Source: an uncultured Collinsella sp. (lineage in GTDB: Bacteria; Actinomycetota; Coriobacteriia; Coriobacteriales; Coriobacteriaceae). From it: a stretch of 64,000 nucleotides of DNA. The notes under the pieces are model-generated. The model saw only the letters and a list, made by a program, of their open reading frames with translations. It was not told the DNA's origin and did no database searches. The DNA lies in contig CABUDS010000005.1 of assembly GCA_902490405.1 (NCBI GenBank), forward strand, positions 22,253 to 86,252, written 5' to 3'. This document shows positions 40,964 to 48,984 of this stretch, in pieces (the first letter of the stretch is position 1; each line of letters begins with the position of its first letter). A program made the translations under genes and the position numbers.

Positions 40964-42079
40964 TTACAGGTACTTGCGCCAGTCGTCCTCGTCCTCATCG
41001 TCCTCGGCTGCTGCCTGGGCCTGCTCGGCAGCACGAGCAGCTGCGGCGCGGGCGGCAGCCTGGGCATAGGACTCCTCGTTGCGCTCGGGGAAGTTTGCCA
41101 GCACGTGCTCGAATTTGGCAAAATCCTCGTCCCAGCGCGTAGAGGGCACGGCAAAGAAGACCTGCTTGACCTTAAAGTCGCCCGACGCGAGCTCCTTGCG
41201 GAAGAGCTCGGCCACGGCCTCGGCGTCAAAGCCGTTGTTCTCGCAGCCCCAAGCACCCAGTACGAGCTTCTCGCGGCCCAGCTCATCGCAGATAGCAAGC
41301 ACAAAGCGAATGCGGTCGCGCAGGGCGTCAAGCAAGGCATCGTCGCTCACGCGGTACTCCTGGCGAGCACGCTTGGCGTTGGGTGCAGCGGCGACGATTA
41401 CGTCGGCATAGGCGTGCACGTGCTTGCGGTCGAAGCGCACCGCGGGCACCACCAGCGCACGGTTGCGGTACAGCTCACAGTTGATGTTGCGGCGACGGTT
41501 CTCGCCGTACCATTTACGCTGCTTATCGAGGACGTTGTACAGGTACGAATCGGCGCACAGTGTGGCCTCCTGGCCCAGATAGCCCTGGATGTAGCCACCG
41601 CCCGGATTGGTGAACGAGGCAAAGGCAAGCACAGCCATGTCGCAGAACTGCGCGTAGCCTCGGCCGTTATCCAGAATGGCCTGCGTGGCAGAGGCGTCGA
41701 GCACGGTGACCTCGGGCAGGACCGGAGCGGGCTCCTCGGCGGCAGGCGCGGGCTCGGCTTCGGTGGCCTCCTCGACGGGCTCGGGCGCCACCTCGGCATC
41801 GACCGCAGCCTCGACCTCGGCAGCCTCGACGTCCTCAGCAACCTGCTCCTCAGCAGCCGCTGCCTTCTGGACCTTGGCCTTCATCGCCGCGACAAAACCG
41901 GCAGGCATACCATCGAACTCGCGCACGCCGGCAAGCGAACGCTCGATGTCCTTGGCGCAGGCCTCGGACACAGCCGTCACATGGCGCTCGGCGGCCTTGG
42001 CACGCGCCTCACGCTTGGGATTGGGCTGACCCGCTCGGTTGGACCTGCGGTTACGGTTCCTGCTGTCGACGTCTGCCAT
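40964..42079 (-). CDS. TIGR02452/DUF2263-family PARG-like protein with acidic low-complexity insert
   Basis: This 371-residue protein resembles microbial poly(ADP-ribose) glycohydrolases. The core has NPGGGYIQGYLGQEATLC, matching the family's GGG...QE catalytic loop (here QEA rather than the usual QEE), and GAWGCENNGFD near the C-terminus. Residues ~75-125 are a long Ala/Glu/Pro-rich insertion, and the tail is again Ala- and Asp/Glu-rich (EDDEDEDDW). The second catalytic glutamate appears substituted, so activity is uncertain. The ATG at 42079 follows GGAAAGGTGG. ADP-ribose binding or hydrolysis is the best guess. Confidence 0.8.
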   Translation of the reverse strand: MADVDSRNRNRRSNRAGQPNPKREARAKAAERHVTAVSEACAKDIERSLAGVREFDGMPAGFVAAMKAKVQKAAAAEEQVAEDVEAAEVEAAVDAEVAPEPVEEATEAEPAPAAEEPAPVLPEVTVLDASATQAILDNGRGYAQFCDMAVLAFASFTNPGGGYIQGYLGQEATLCADSYLYNVLDKQRKWYGENRRRNINCELYRNRALVVPAVRFDRKHVHAYADVIVAAAPNAKRARQEYRVSDDALLDALRDRIRFVLAICDELGREKLVLGAWGCENNGFDAEAVAELFRKELASGDFKVKQVFFAVPSTRWDEDFAKFEHVLANFPERNEESYAQAAARAAAARAAEQAQAAAEDDEDEDDWRKYL

Positions 42080-42143
42080 ACATGGCCACCTTTCCTGTCG
42101 CTGCCGCTATCGGCTTTTCCCATCCATGATACCCCGCCGCGCA

Positions 42144-42176
42144 CAAAAAAGACGGTCCCGAAGGACCGCCTTTCGC
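42144..42176 (-). terminator. Rho-independent terminator of the Bax-inhibitor-1 gene
   Basis: AGGCGGTCC-TTCG-GGACCGTCTTTTTT reads on the minus strand: a stable UUCG-type loop, a nine-pair stem and a T-run. Confidence 0.9.
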
Positions 42177-42219
42177 ATCGTTTTACCGTGTCCGGCAGGA
42201 AGCATCGCAATGTCGCGCT

Positions 42220-42915
42220 TTAATCGCGACGGCCGAGGATGTTCAGAATGCGCAGGAACACGTTGATAATATCCACGAACAGGTTGGATGCCATAAGCAC
42301 GGCGTTGGGCAGCGTGGGCGGCACCGTCGTTGCCACATAGGTGTCGTAGCCGATGAAGCCGGCGAACACCACAATCACGATCAGGTCGGTGATGGACTGC
42401 GAAACGCCCATGAACATCAGCACGATCTCGACCAGAATCGTAGCAAGCAGGACGCCAAAACCAATGCCATACACACGCTGGAAGAACTTGGGGAAGGTCA
42501 CGCCCAGCGCACCAAAGACAAAGGTGATGGCGGCCGTGGCGATAAAGGCGGTGTTAATGGTAGGCAGGTCGTAGTTGGCAAGACCAAACGACGCCGTCAG
42601 ACCAAAAGTGCTCGCAAAGACCACGTAGCCCACGAGTGACAGGCCCACGGACTGTTTGCTGGCAGCAGCCGACATCATGACCATGCCGACGATGGTCAGA
42701 ATAAACGAGCCAAAGACCAGCGGCAAAGCGGCGCCGCTCATCATCATGCGGGCAAACGCCATGGTGCTCGTAAAGTAGGCACCGGCACCCATGGCGCAAA
42801 AGCCCAAAAAGATCAGGGCAGACATGACAAGGTTGTACGCACGCGGCGACATCTCCTTGGCACGGCTTGCGCCGGTCTCGATGGGGCCGTTCTGATAGCC
42901 CTGGATATCGTTCAT
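42220..42915 (-). CDS. Bax inhibitor-1/YccA family membrane protein
   Basis: This 231-residue protein has about seven transmembrane helices. The BI-1 (UPF0005) signature region is GYDTYV with an aspartate, and a C-terminal FVDIINVFLRILNILGRRD, typical of bacterial YbhL/YccA homologs. Family members are pH-sensitive calcium leak channels (YetJ) or regulators of membrane proteases (YccA); the role here is unknown. The ATG at 42915 follows GAAAGGACG. It is a single gene with its own terminator. Confidence 0.9.
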   Translation of the reverse strand: MNDIQGYQNGPIETGASRAKEMSPRAYNLVMSALIFLGFCAMGAGAYFTSTMAFARMMMSGAALPLVFGSFILTIVGMVMMSAAASKQSVGLSLVGYVVFASTFGLTASFGLANYDLPTINTAFIATAAITFVFGALGVTFPKFFQRVYGIGFGVLLATILVEIVLMFMGVSQSITDLIVIVVFAGFIGYDTYVATTVPPTLPNAVLMASNLFVDIINVFLRILNILGRRD

Positions 42916-42995
42916 AGCTTCGTCCTTTCAAAAAGCGCCACAACAGCGCCGTAGGTGACAAGATTCCTGCCATTGTACCCGAATGCCGCGCGCTC

Positions 42996-43334
42996 TTACC
43001 TGCGGCGCTCGCCCTCGAGCGTACGATCAAAAGCCCAGACCCACCAACGCATCACGTGCACCTGCGAGCCGTCCGCCCGCTCACGCGTTTGGTCCTCCAG
43101 ATACAACTCGGTCGCATGTCCGCCAAAACGTACCTTATAGGTTGCCGTACGAATGCCGTGAACCGTCAGGCCAAACCCGGTGGTCGAGATAATTTCGTCG
43201 ATCGTAAAACAACGGCCGTCAACCCAGCAGACGGTGACCGGCACGACTTGTCCGCCCGCAAGGATGCGGGCCACGACGTCCACATACTGCTTGTGCACGC
43301 GTCGAGTTTTGCCATCTGTCTGTCGGTATTCCAT
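42996..43334 (-). CDS. Small hypothetical protein, 112 residues
   Basis: This protein has no recognised family. It is rich in beta-type sequence, has no signal or membrane segment, and ends with a basic tail (LEGERRR). Conserved-looking pieces are PVTVCWVDGRCFTIDEI and MRWWVWAFDRTLEG, rich in tryptophan. The reading frame has typical C/G-ending codons. The ATG at 43334 is preceded by AGGGACC, a short spacing; an ATG at 43355 is the alternative. It may bind a small molecule or protein; nothing in the neighbourhood clarifies its role. Confidence 0.6.
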   Translation of the reverse strand: MEYRQTDGKTRRVHKQYVDVVARILAGGQVVPVTVCWVDGRCFTIDEIISTTGFGLTVHGIRTATYKVRFGGHATELYLEDQTRERADGSQVHVMRWWVWAFDRTLEGERRR

Positions 43335-43584
43335 GGTCCCTATTATCGAACGCATGTTTGTATGTTGTAAAGCGAACAGACTGTGGTTTTGGGATGTTGG
43401 GACGCGCGCACGTGTCCTCATGGCGTGTTAGCAAAAAGAACACCCGCGGTCAACAGGGCTAATATTCAATGTTAGTGCCAAAAAATTCACTTCTCCCATC
43501 AGAACTCGGTAAAGAAACCCGCAGGAGGTGATACGATTTATCATGTTTCTGTAACGTGCCTGCAAACTTCGAGAAAGCCCATAT

Positions 43585-44634
43585 ATGGACGTAACGTTCT
43601 CAACCTTCCTCGGCCAACTTGTGTCGAACCCAGTCCTTGCCGTCACCGTGATCCTCGCGCTCGGCGCCATCTTCGTCAATGGATGGACCGACGCACCCAA
43701 CGCCATCGCGACCTGCGTCACTACGCGTTGCATGCCCGCCCGCGCCGCTATTCTCATGAGTGCCGCATTCAACTTCCTTGGCGTGCTCATCATGACGCAC
43801 TTTAACGCGAGCGTCGCCAACACCATCTCCCATATTGTCGACTTTGGAGGAAATAGCACCATGGCGCTCGCCTGTCTGTGCGCGGCGCTGTTCTCCATCG
43901 TCGTCTACGGCGCCACAGCGTCGCGTTTTGGCATCCCCACCTCGCAAAGCCACAGCCTTATCGCCGGCCTGACCGGTGCCGCCATCGCCCTCGGCGGTGC
44001 GAGCAGCGTCAACGTCCACGAGTGGATGAAGGTCATCTACGGCCTGGCGCTCTCCATCGGTCTGGGCTTTGTCATGGGCTGGGTCCTGTGCAAGCTCGTC
44101 TCGATTCTTTTCGCCGCCGCCAACAGGCGACGTGCCAATGTCTTCTTTAAATACGCTCAGATCGCGAGCGCTGCGGCCATGAGCTTTATGCACGGCGCGC
44201 AGGATGGACAGAAGTTCATCGGCGTGCTCTTTTTAGGCGTGGCCTTTGCCAGCGGCCAGACGAGCGTCGGCGATGCCGGCATCCCCATCTGGATTATGCT
44301 GCTATGCTCGGCCACCATGGGCATCGGCACCAGCGTGGGCGGCGAGCGCATCATCAAGTCCGTTGGCCAGAGCATGGTCAAGCTCGAAAAGTACCAGGGC
44401 TTCTCCGCCGACCTGGCGGGTGCCGCGAACCTGCTGCTTGCCACCCTTACCGGCATCCCCGTGTCCTCCACGCACATCAAGACCTGCGCCATCATGGGCG
44501 TCGGTGCCGTCAAACGCCTCTCGGCCATCAACTTCGGCGTCGTCAAGGACATGATGTTCACCTGGTTCTTCACCTTCCCCGCCTGCGGACTCATCAGCTT
44601 TGTCATGGCCAAGCTGTTCATGATGTTCATCTAG
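43585..44634 (+). CDS. PiT-family inorganic phosphate transporter
   Basis: This 349-residue low-affinity phosphate permease is of the PiT type. The two inverted PiT signature segments are visible: VNGWTDAPNAIATCV near the N-terminus and SFMHGAQDGQKFIGV in the second half. About ten membrane helices fit the family. The ATG at 43585 is weakly served (GAGAAAG). The next gene encodes a PhoU-like partner 67 bp downstream, the usual Pit accessory pairing. It may complement the high-affinity PstSCAB system at 50-53 kb. Sulfate or sodium coupling cannot be excluded. Confidence 0.92.
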   Translation: MDVTFSTFLGQLVSNPVLAVTVILALGAIFVNGWTDAPNAIATCVTTRCMPARAAILMSAAFNFLGVLIMTHFNASVANTISHIVDFGGNSTMALACLCAALFSIVVYGATASRFGIPTSQSHSLIAGLTGAAIALGGASSVNVHEWMKVIYGLALSIGLGFVMGWVLCKLVSILFAAANRRRANVFFKYAQIASAAAMSFMHGAQDGQKFIGVLFLGVAFASGQTSVGDAGIPIWIMLLCSATMGIGTSVGGERIIKSVGQSMVKLEKYQGFSADLAGAANLLLATLTGIPVSSTHIKTCAIMGVGAVKRLSAINFGVVKDMMFTWFFTFPACGLISFVMAKLFMMFI

Positions 44635-44701
44635 TCAAACCGAACGTCCATCCGGACCGTAACACCTCGCCCACCCGTCTTCGCCTCGAAAGGACCCACT
44701 C

Positions 44702-45325
44702 ATGGCAAAGAAACCCGATTCGTTCTACTTTGACAACTACGTCGCCTGCGCCGACCTCGCCGTCCAGGCCGCCGAGCTGCTTACCAAGATTTTCGAGAAC
44801 TTCGATCCCGCAAAGATTCACGATATGCTCGACAAGATGCACGCGATCGAGCATGCGGCCGACAAGAAGCACCATGAGCTTGAGGACGCCCTGCTCACCG
44901 CCTTTATCACCCCGCTTGAGCGCGAGGATCTGGACCTGATGAGCTGCTCGCTCGACACCGTGCTCGACCGCATCGAGGGCGTCGTGCAGCGCGTCTACTT
45001 CACCAACATCCAGAGCATCCATCCCGATGCCATCGTGATCGCCCACAAGGTGACCGACGCCTGCCGCGCCATGAAAGACCTGATGGTCGAGCTGCCTAAC
45101 TACCGCAAGTCCAAAACGCTGCGCGAGCTCGTCATCCAGATCAACACCATCGAGTCCGAGGCCGACGAGCTCTATATCAACGCCATGCGTAACCTGCACG
45201 TTAACGGCAAGGACCCGCTCGAGGTCATCGCTTGGCGTGACGTGTACGCCTTCCTGGAGTACTGCGCCGACTGCTGCGAGAATGTGGCCGATGTCGTGGA
45301 TTCGATTGTCATGAAGAACAGTTAA
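44702..45325 (+). CDS. DUF47/PhoU-like Pit accessory protein
   Basis: This 207-residue all-helical protein of the PhoU-like DUF47 family is often encoded next to PiT transporters and thought to regulate them. Helix-bundle motifs include MHAIEHAADKKHHELEDAL, matching the metal-binding E(D)xxxD PhoU pattern, and IESEADELY in the second repeat. The ATG at 44702 follows GAAAGGAC. The gene overlaps no other and ends just before a perfect 26-bp inverted repeat that probably closes the operon. It is distinct from the PhoU at 49 kb. Confidence 0.9.
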   Translation: MAKKPDSFYFDNYVACADLAVQAAELLTKIFENFDPAKIHDMLDKMHAIEHAADKKHHELEDALLTAFITPLEREDLDLMSCSLDTVLDRIEGVVQRVYFTNIQSIHPDAIVIAHKVTDACRAMKDLMVELPNYRKSKTLRELVIQINTIESEADELYINAMRNLHVNGKDPLEVIAWRDVYAFLEYCADCCENVADVVDSIVMKNS

Positions 45326-45349
45326 TTGGGGGTACATGTCCCACCGGTC

Positions 45350-45428
45350 GCGGGCCCGGCCACTAATAACCTTTTTCACTCCGGCTGCAAGCAGAGTCGT
45401 TCAAAAGGTTATTAGTGGCCGGGCCCGC
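45350..45428. repeat. Perfect 26-bp inverted repeat after the Pit accessory gene
   Basis: Arms 45350-45375 and 45403-45428 are fully complementary (arm begins GCGGGCCCGGCCACTAATAA) around a 27-base interior. A strong cruciform or RNA hairpin could form. The following 120 bp (45430-45550) is T-rich with recurring TTTGGCTGA and has no gene. Confidence 0.85.
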
Positions 45429-45611
45429 TCCCTTATGCACCACCATTGGGAACTTTGGCTGATAGATTTAGCGCGACGGGGGTTTGGCTGAAGGGACCTT
45501 TGGTATCCGTTCGGACACTTTGGCCCTTGATGAGCGTTTGGCTGATTGCTGCTTTGGGTACTCTTTGGGTTACTTTTGGTTTGTTTGATTTTTAATTTTA
45601 TGAGGGCTTGT

Positions 45612-46142
45612 ATGTCTTATTTGGATCTGGCTCGTGGTCGGTATTCTTGTCGTTCTTTTGAGGACCGTCCTGTTGAGCAGTCGGTAGTGGATGCCATTGT
45701 TGAGGCGGGGCGGATTGCTCCTTCTGCTTGTAATAATCATCCAGCCCGTGTGATGGTGCTGGATACGCCTGAGCTGTTGGAGAAGGCTGCTGCTTGTCAG
45801 CCTCGGTTTGCTCGTGATGGGTCTATCTTTGGAGCTCCGCTTGTCTTCCTTATTTGCAGCGTTACCGATGATGCTTGGGTGCGCCCGTATGACCAGATGA
45901 ATTCCAGTGAAATCGATACGTCCATCGTGTGCGACCAGATGATGATGGAGGCCACCGAGCAGGGCCTGGGAACGTGCTGGGTATGCCATTTTAAGCCTGA
46001 GGTGGCACAGGAGCAGTTCAATCTGCCCAAGTGCGTCTATCCCTATCACATGCTCGTCTGTGGCTATCCCGCCGACCACATCGCCGATCCCGAGCATCGC
46101 GAGGCCCGCACTATTCCCCTCTCCAACTTCCTCCTCAAGTAG
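45612..46142 (+). CDS. Nitroreductase-family flavoprotein
   Basis: This 176-residue FMN-dependent nitroreductase-like protein has RYSCRSFEDRPV at the N-terminus, AGRIAPSACNNHPARV, and GLGTCWVCHF near the middle, the usual FMN-contact blocks. The ATG at 45612 follows GAGGG with a five-base gap, better than an upstream frame in T-rich sequence. Codon use is odd: the first ~90 codons use many T-ending codons (CGT, GGT, TCT), then usage switches to the C/G-ending style of the neighbours near 45890. This suggests a mosaic or recently acquired 5' part. Substrate unknown; azo, nitro or quinone reduction is possible. Confidence 0.88.
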   Translation: MSYLDLARGRYSCRSFEDRPVEQSVVDAIVEAGRIAPSACNNHPARVMVLDTPELLEKAAACQPRFARDGSIFGAPLVFLICSVTDDAWVRPYDQMNSSEIDTSIVCDQMMMEATEQGLGTCWVCHFKPEVAQEQFNLPKCVYPYHMLVCGYPADHIADPEHREARTIPLSNFLLK

Positions 46143-46184
46143 TTTTAGACATACCTTAAAATCTACCTTTTACCACGCGCCCTT

Positions 46185-46228
46185 CGCCGAGTTCTGTCCT
46201 ATCTAATGCAGAGCTCGGCGTTTTGTTT
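46185..46228 (+). terminator. Terminator of the nitroreductase gene
   Basis: CGCCGAG pairs with CTCGGCG around a loop with further pairing, followed by TTTTGTTT. Confidence 0.75.
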
Positions 46229-46248
46229 CCCAACCCGTATACAGCCAC

Positions 46249-46280
46249 AAAAAAGGAGCCCGCAGGTGCGAGCTCCTCTT
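46249..46280 (-). terminator. Rho-independent terminator of divIVA
   Basis: AGGAGCTCGC-ACCT-GCGGGCTCCT followed by TTTTTTG on the minus strand closes the sepF-yggT-divIVA unit. Confidence 0.88.
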
Positions 46281-46306
46281 AAGGACACTAGATTGTAGCT
46301 CTGATG

Positions 46307-46981
46307 CTAGTCCAGGTCGTCGGCGGCAAAGTTGTCGATCGGGGCGAAGGGATCGGCCACGGGGACAACCGGGTCAGCGACGGGCAGCGGCTCGGCGGGA
46401 ACAGTCACTGCAGGAGAAGCGGCAGAACCGACCGGCGTGGAGGCCATGAGGTCGGCCGGGAAGGAGTTCTGGGCATCGTCCATAAAGTGCTGGATGAGCT
46501 TGAGGTACTCGGCCTTGAACTCCTCGCGGGAAGCCTTGAGACGATCGATTTCCTCGAGCTCGGCCTGCTTCTCGGTCAGAGCCTGGCGGATAACCTCGCG
46601 TGCCTTAGCGTCAGCCTCGTTGCGGATACGCTCAGCGTTCTCGTTGGCATCGTTGACGATGGTCTCAGCGGTCTGCTGGGCAGCGATCAGGGCAGCGGAA
46701 ATCTGGCGCTCCTGAGCGGAGAAGTCAGGGGCGGGAGCAGCCACGGGGGCGGCAGGAACGGCTTGGGCGGTGGCATCCTGAGCCTGGGCAAGCTGAGCCT
46801 GCGCATCGGCAAGCTGCTGCTCGGTAGCAGTCAGGCGACCCTTAAGGTCGACGATCTTAGCGAGCATAGCGTCAACCTCGGAGGACAGCGTCTCCAAGAA
46901 GACGTCGACCTCGGCGGGATCGTAGCCACGCTTGGCCTCAGAGAAAGTCTGAGCCTGGATGTCTGCAGGGGTAATAGCCAT
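46307..46981 (-). CDS. divIVA: DivIVA-like cell division/polar growth protein
   Basis: This 224-residue coiled-coil protein starts with the DivIVA N-terminal domain (MAITPADIQ...FSEAKRGYDPAEVDVFLETL), which binds curved membrane. A first coiled coil (residues ~40-75), a short Ala/Pro linker and a second coiled coil (~90-170) follow, with an acidic Pro/Val-rich tail. It directs septum placement or polar wall growth in Gram-positives and is called Wag31 in other actinobacteria. The ATG at 46981 follows AAAGGAG. It ends the yggS-sepF-yggT-divIVA unit, in keeping with the usual order of this cluster. Confidence 0.92.
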   Translation of the reverse strand: MAITPADIQAQTFSEAKRGYDPAEVDVFLETLSSEVDAMLAKIVDLKGRLTATEQQLADAQAQLAQAQDATAQAVPAAPVAAPAPDFSAQERQISAALIAAQQTAETIVNDANENAERIRNEADAKAREVIRQALTEKQAELEEIDRLKASREEFKAEYLKLIQHFMDDAQNSFPADLMASTPVGSAASPAVTVPAEPLPVADPVVPVADPFAPIDNFAADDLD

Positions 46982-47041
46982 AACAAGTCTCCTTTTTCAT
47001 CGCCTCGGCGTACACGCCCGACGTAAGTTACTAAGTCAGTT

Positions 47042-47323
47042 CTATACGAGTATACCTATAAGAAGCTGCAGAACCAGCCTCTGCACCAACTGCAACGCAA
47101 TAATCGCAACGACCGGCGAAAAATCGATACCGCCCATCGGCGGGATGAAACGACGGAACAGGTTGAGCCACGGACCGCACACGCTATCGAGCACCGCAGC
47201 AATATCCTGAAGCAAACCACCCTGCTTCATGGGAATCCACGTCATAAAGCAGTAGACGACAATGAGCGTGGAATAGAAGTTGAACAGCGTGTTGACCAGC
47301 TGGACGATAGTGTAGATGTTGAT
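47042..47323 (-). CDS. yggT: YggT-family membrane protein, apparent AUC start
   Basis: This is a YggT protein of about 93 residues with two membrane helices (LVNTLFNFYSTLIVVYCF and AIIALQLVQRLVLQLLI). Between them is WLNLFRRFIPPMGGIDFSP, the family signature. An ATG at 47245 would give only 67 residues and cut off the first helix. In-frame sequence between the sepF stop and the helix has no ATG, GTG or TTG; GAGGAG lies six bases before an ATC at 47321-47323, so a rare AUC start (or the AUU at 47327-47329) is inferred. YggT proteins sit beside sepF and divIVA and may help division or osmotic tolerance. Confidence 0.75.
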   Translation of the reverse strand: MNIYTIVQLVNTLFNFYSTLIVVYCFMTWIPMKQGGLLQDIAAVLDSVCGPWLNLFRRFIPPMGGIDFSPVVAIIALQLVQRLVLQLLIGILV

Positions 47324-47344
47324 GGGAATCTCCTCGTCTTGTCT

Positions 47345-48067
47345 TTACTTAAGGTAGCCGTCGGCACGAAGCTTCTTGAGATCGGAATCTTTGACCTCGC
47401 AACCGGCGGGCAGCACCATGAACACGCGGTCGCCTACCTCCTTGACCGTGGCGCCCAGACCGCAGGCAAAGCCGTAAGAGAAGTCCAAGACGCGCTTGGC
47501 AACTTCGGTGCGTACGCCCACAAAAATCAGTGCGACAGGCTGCTTGGTGCGAACGCGGCGCACCACGGTCTCCACGTCGTCATAGCTCTCGGGGCGCAGG
47601 ACATAGGCCGGCAGCTGCGGCGTGGCGTTGATGATATTGCTCGCATAGGCCGAGGCATCGCTCGGTGCAGGCGCGGGTGCAGCGGCGGCACGGGCGCGGG
47701 TGTTCTCGGCGTAGCTCGACGGCGTGTCATAGGCACCAGGACGATAACCGCTCGCAACACTGTCCTGCGAGCGCGAAGGCGGGTTATACGTCGTGGCATG
47801 GCGGGAGTCATCGCCGACCAGCTGACCGGAGCGCGTATACACGGCAACCGACTCAGCTTCACCGCGGCGCGTCTGACCAAGCAGGCCGTTGCTCGGCTCG
47901 TCTTGGGTGTAGAAGCCCTCGCCCGAAGCACCGCCGTAGCCGTTGCCCTGATAACTATCGTCATAGCCGTCATCGTAGCCGTAGTCGTCGTCCTGGCCAT
48001 AACCCTGGTCGTAACCCTGCTGGCCGCCCAGGTGCATCTTATTTTTAATCTCGTCAAGGAAGCCCAT
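47345..48067 (-). CDS. sepF: Cell division protein SepF
   Basis: This 240-residue SepF has an N-terminal membrane-targeting amphipathic helix (MGFLDEIKNKMHLG), a long Gly/Tyr/Asp-rich linker with repeated QGY-like units, and a C-terminal SepF domain (about 155-240) with VFMVLPAGCEV. SepF anchors FtsZ to the membrane and replaces FtsA, consistent with the lack of ftsA between ftsQ and ftsZ here. The ATG at 48067 is the family's MGFLD start. The Tyr/Gly-rich linker is longer than usual. yggS lies 60 bp upstream, and yggT follows within 21 bp. Confidence 0.93.
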   Translation of the reverse strand: MGFLDEIKNKMHLGGQQGYDQGYGQDDDYGYDDGYDDSYQGNGYGGASGEGFYTQDEPSNGLLGQTRRGEAESVAVYTRSGQLVGDDSRHATTYNPPSRSQDSVASGYRPGAYDTPSSYAENTRARAAAAPAPAPSDASAYASNIINATPQLPAYVLRPESYDDVETVVRRVRTKQPVALIFVGVRTEVAKRVLDFSYGFACGLGATVKEVGDRVFMVLPAGCEVKDSDLKKLRADGYLK

Positions 48068-48127
48068 GGTTGTGTCCTCTCGCGGTTTAGTGCAGGCGCC
48101 CCGATAATCAGTGCGCACTTCAGAGCC

Positions 48128-48865
48128 TTATTTTACTGCAAACTCCGGGCTAAATACTACCCTGCCCAGGCGAACGAGCGTAGAGCCCTCCTCAAGGGCA
48201 GGCTCAAAGTCCTCGCTCATGCCGCAGGAAAGCTCAGGCAGGTTCAAATCGGGATGCGCCGCCTCCAGCTCATCCCTCAGCTCACGAAGCCCCGCAAAGG
48301 TGCGGCGTGCCACATCCTTATTCCCCCGGGGCGCCATAGTCATAAGCCCCTGCACGCAAATCCCCTCAAGCTCCGCAAGCTCACCCGCGGCGTCGCGAAT
48401 CTCATCGGGCGAAAAGCCTCCCTTCGACTCCTCACCACTCACATTGACCTCGATGAGCACACGCTGGGGGCCGGCGAGCTCGCCTGCCTCAATCTTGCGG
48501 ACAGCACGGCTCGAGATCGCCTGTGCCAGATGCAGCGAACCCACCGAGTGAATCAGCTCGGCTGAGCCCAGCACCGCATTGATCTTATTGGTCTGCAGGT
48601 TGCCGATCATATCGAAGCGCACCTCGGGCAGCTCCGGATGCTCCGCCAGACCCGTGAGCTTGCGAACCAGCTCCTGCGGGCGGTTCTCGGCAAAATGGCG
48701 ATACCCCGCCTGGATGGCAGCAACAGTCTCATCGACACCAACGGTCTTGGACACGGCAATGAGGCGCGCGGCGTCGTGGGGGCGGCCCGCGCGATCGAGC
48801 GCCGCATAAAAACGTTCCAGAATCTGCTCGCGGCGAGCGCGCATCAAATCCAAATAGTTATCCAT
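48128..48865 (-). CDS. yggS: YggS-family PLP homeostasis protein
   Basis: This 245-residue PLP-binding protein (PLPBP) has the alanine-racemase-like barrel. The PLP lysine is in LIAVSKTVG (about residue 40). FAENRPQEL, HMIGNLQTNK-type (DMIGNLQTNK) and GMSEDFEPA are family hallmarks; GMSxD binds phosphate. It regulates PLP supply and amino-acid pools. The ATG at 48865 follows GGAGG with a nine-base gap. It opens the yggS-sepF-yggT-divIVA unit, directly after the terminator of the pst operon. Confidence 0.92.
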   Translation of the reverse strand: MDNYLDLMRARREQILERFYAALDRAGRPHDAARLIAVSKTVGVDETVAAIQAGYRHFAENRPQELVRKLTGLAEHPELPEVRFDMIGNLQTNKINAVLGSAELIHSVGSLHLAQAISSRAVRKIEAGELAGPQRVLIEVNVSGEESKGGFSPDEIRDAAGELAELEGICVQGLMTMAPRGNKDVARRTFAGLRELRDELEAAHPDLNLPELSCGMSEDFEPALEEGSTLVRLGRVVFSPEFAVK

Positions 48866-48911
48866 TGCCAATCGCCTCCGCTGACAGCCAAACAAGTAGT
48901 CCCATGCTAAC

Positions 48912-48949
48912 GCAAGAGCGCGGCCCCGCATGTGCAAGGCCGCGCTCAC
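48912..48949 (-). terminator. Terminator after phoU
   Basis: GAGCGCGGCC pairs with GGCCGCGCTC around a 12-base loop and is followed by TTGCGTT on the minus strand; it separates pst-phoU from yggS. Confidence 0.75.
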
Positions 48950-48984
48950 TTAGGTATTTACAATCTTTCGACGAACGGGGCTAC

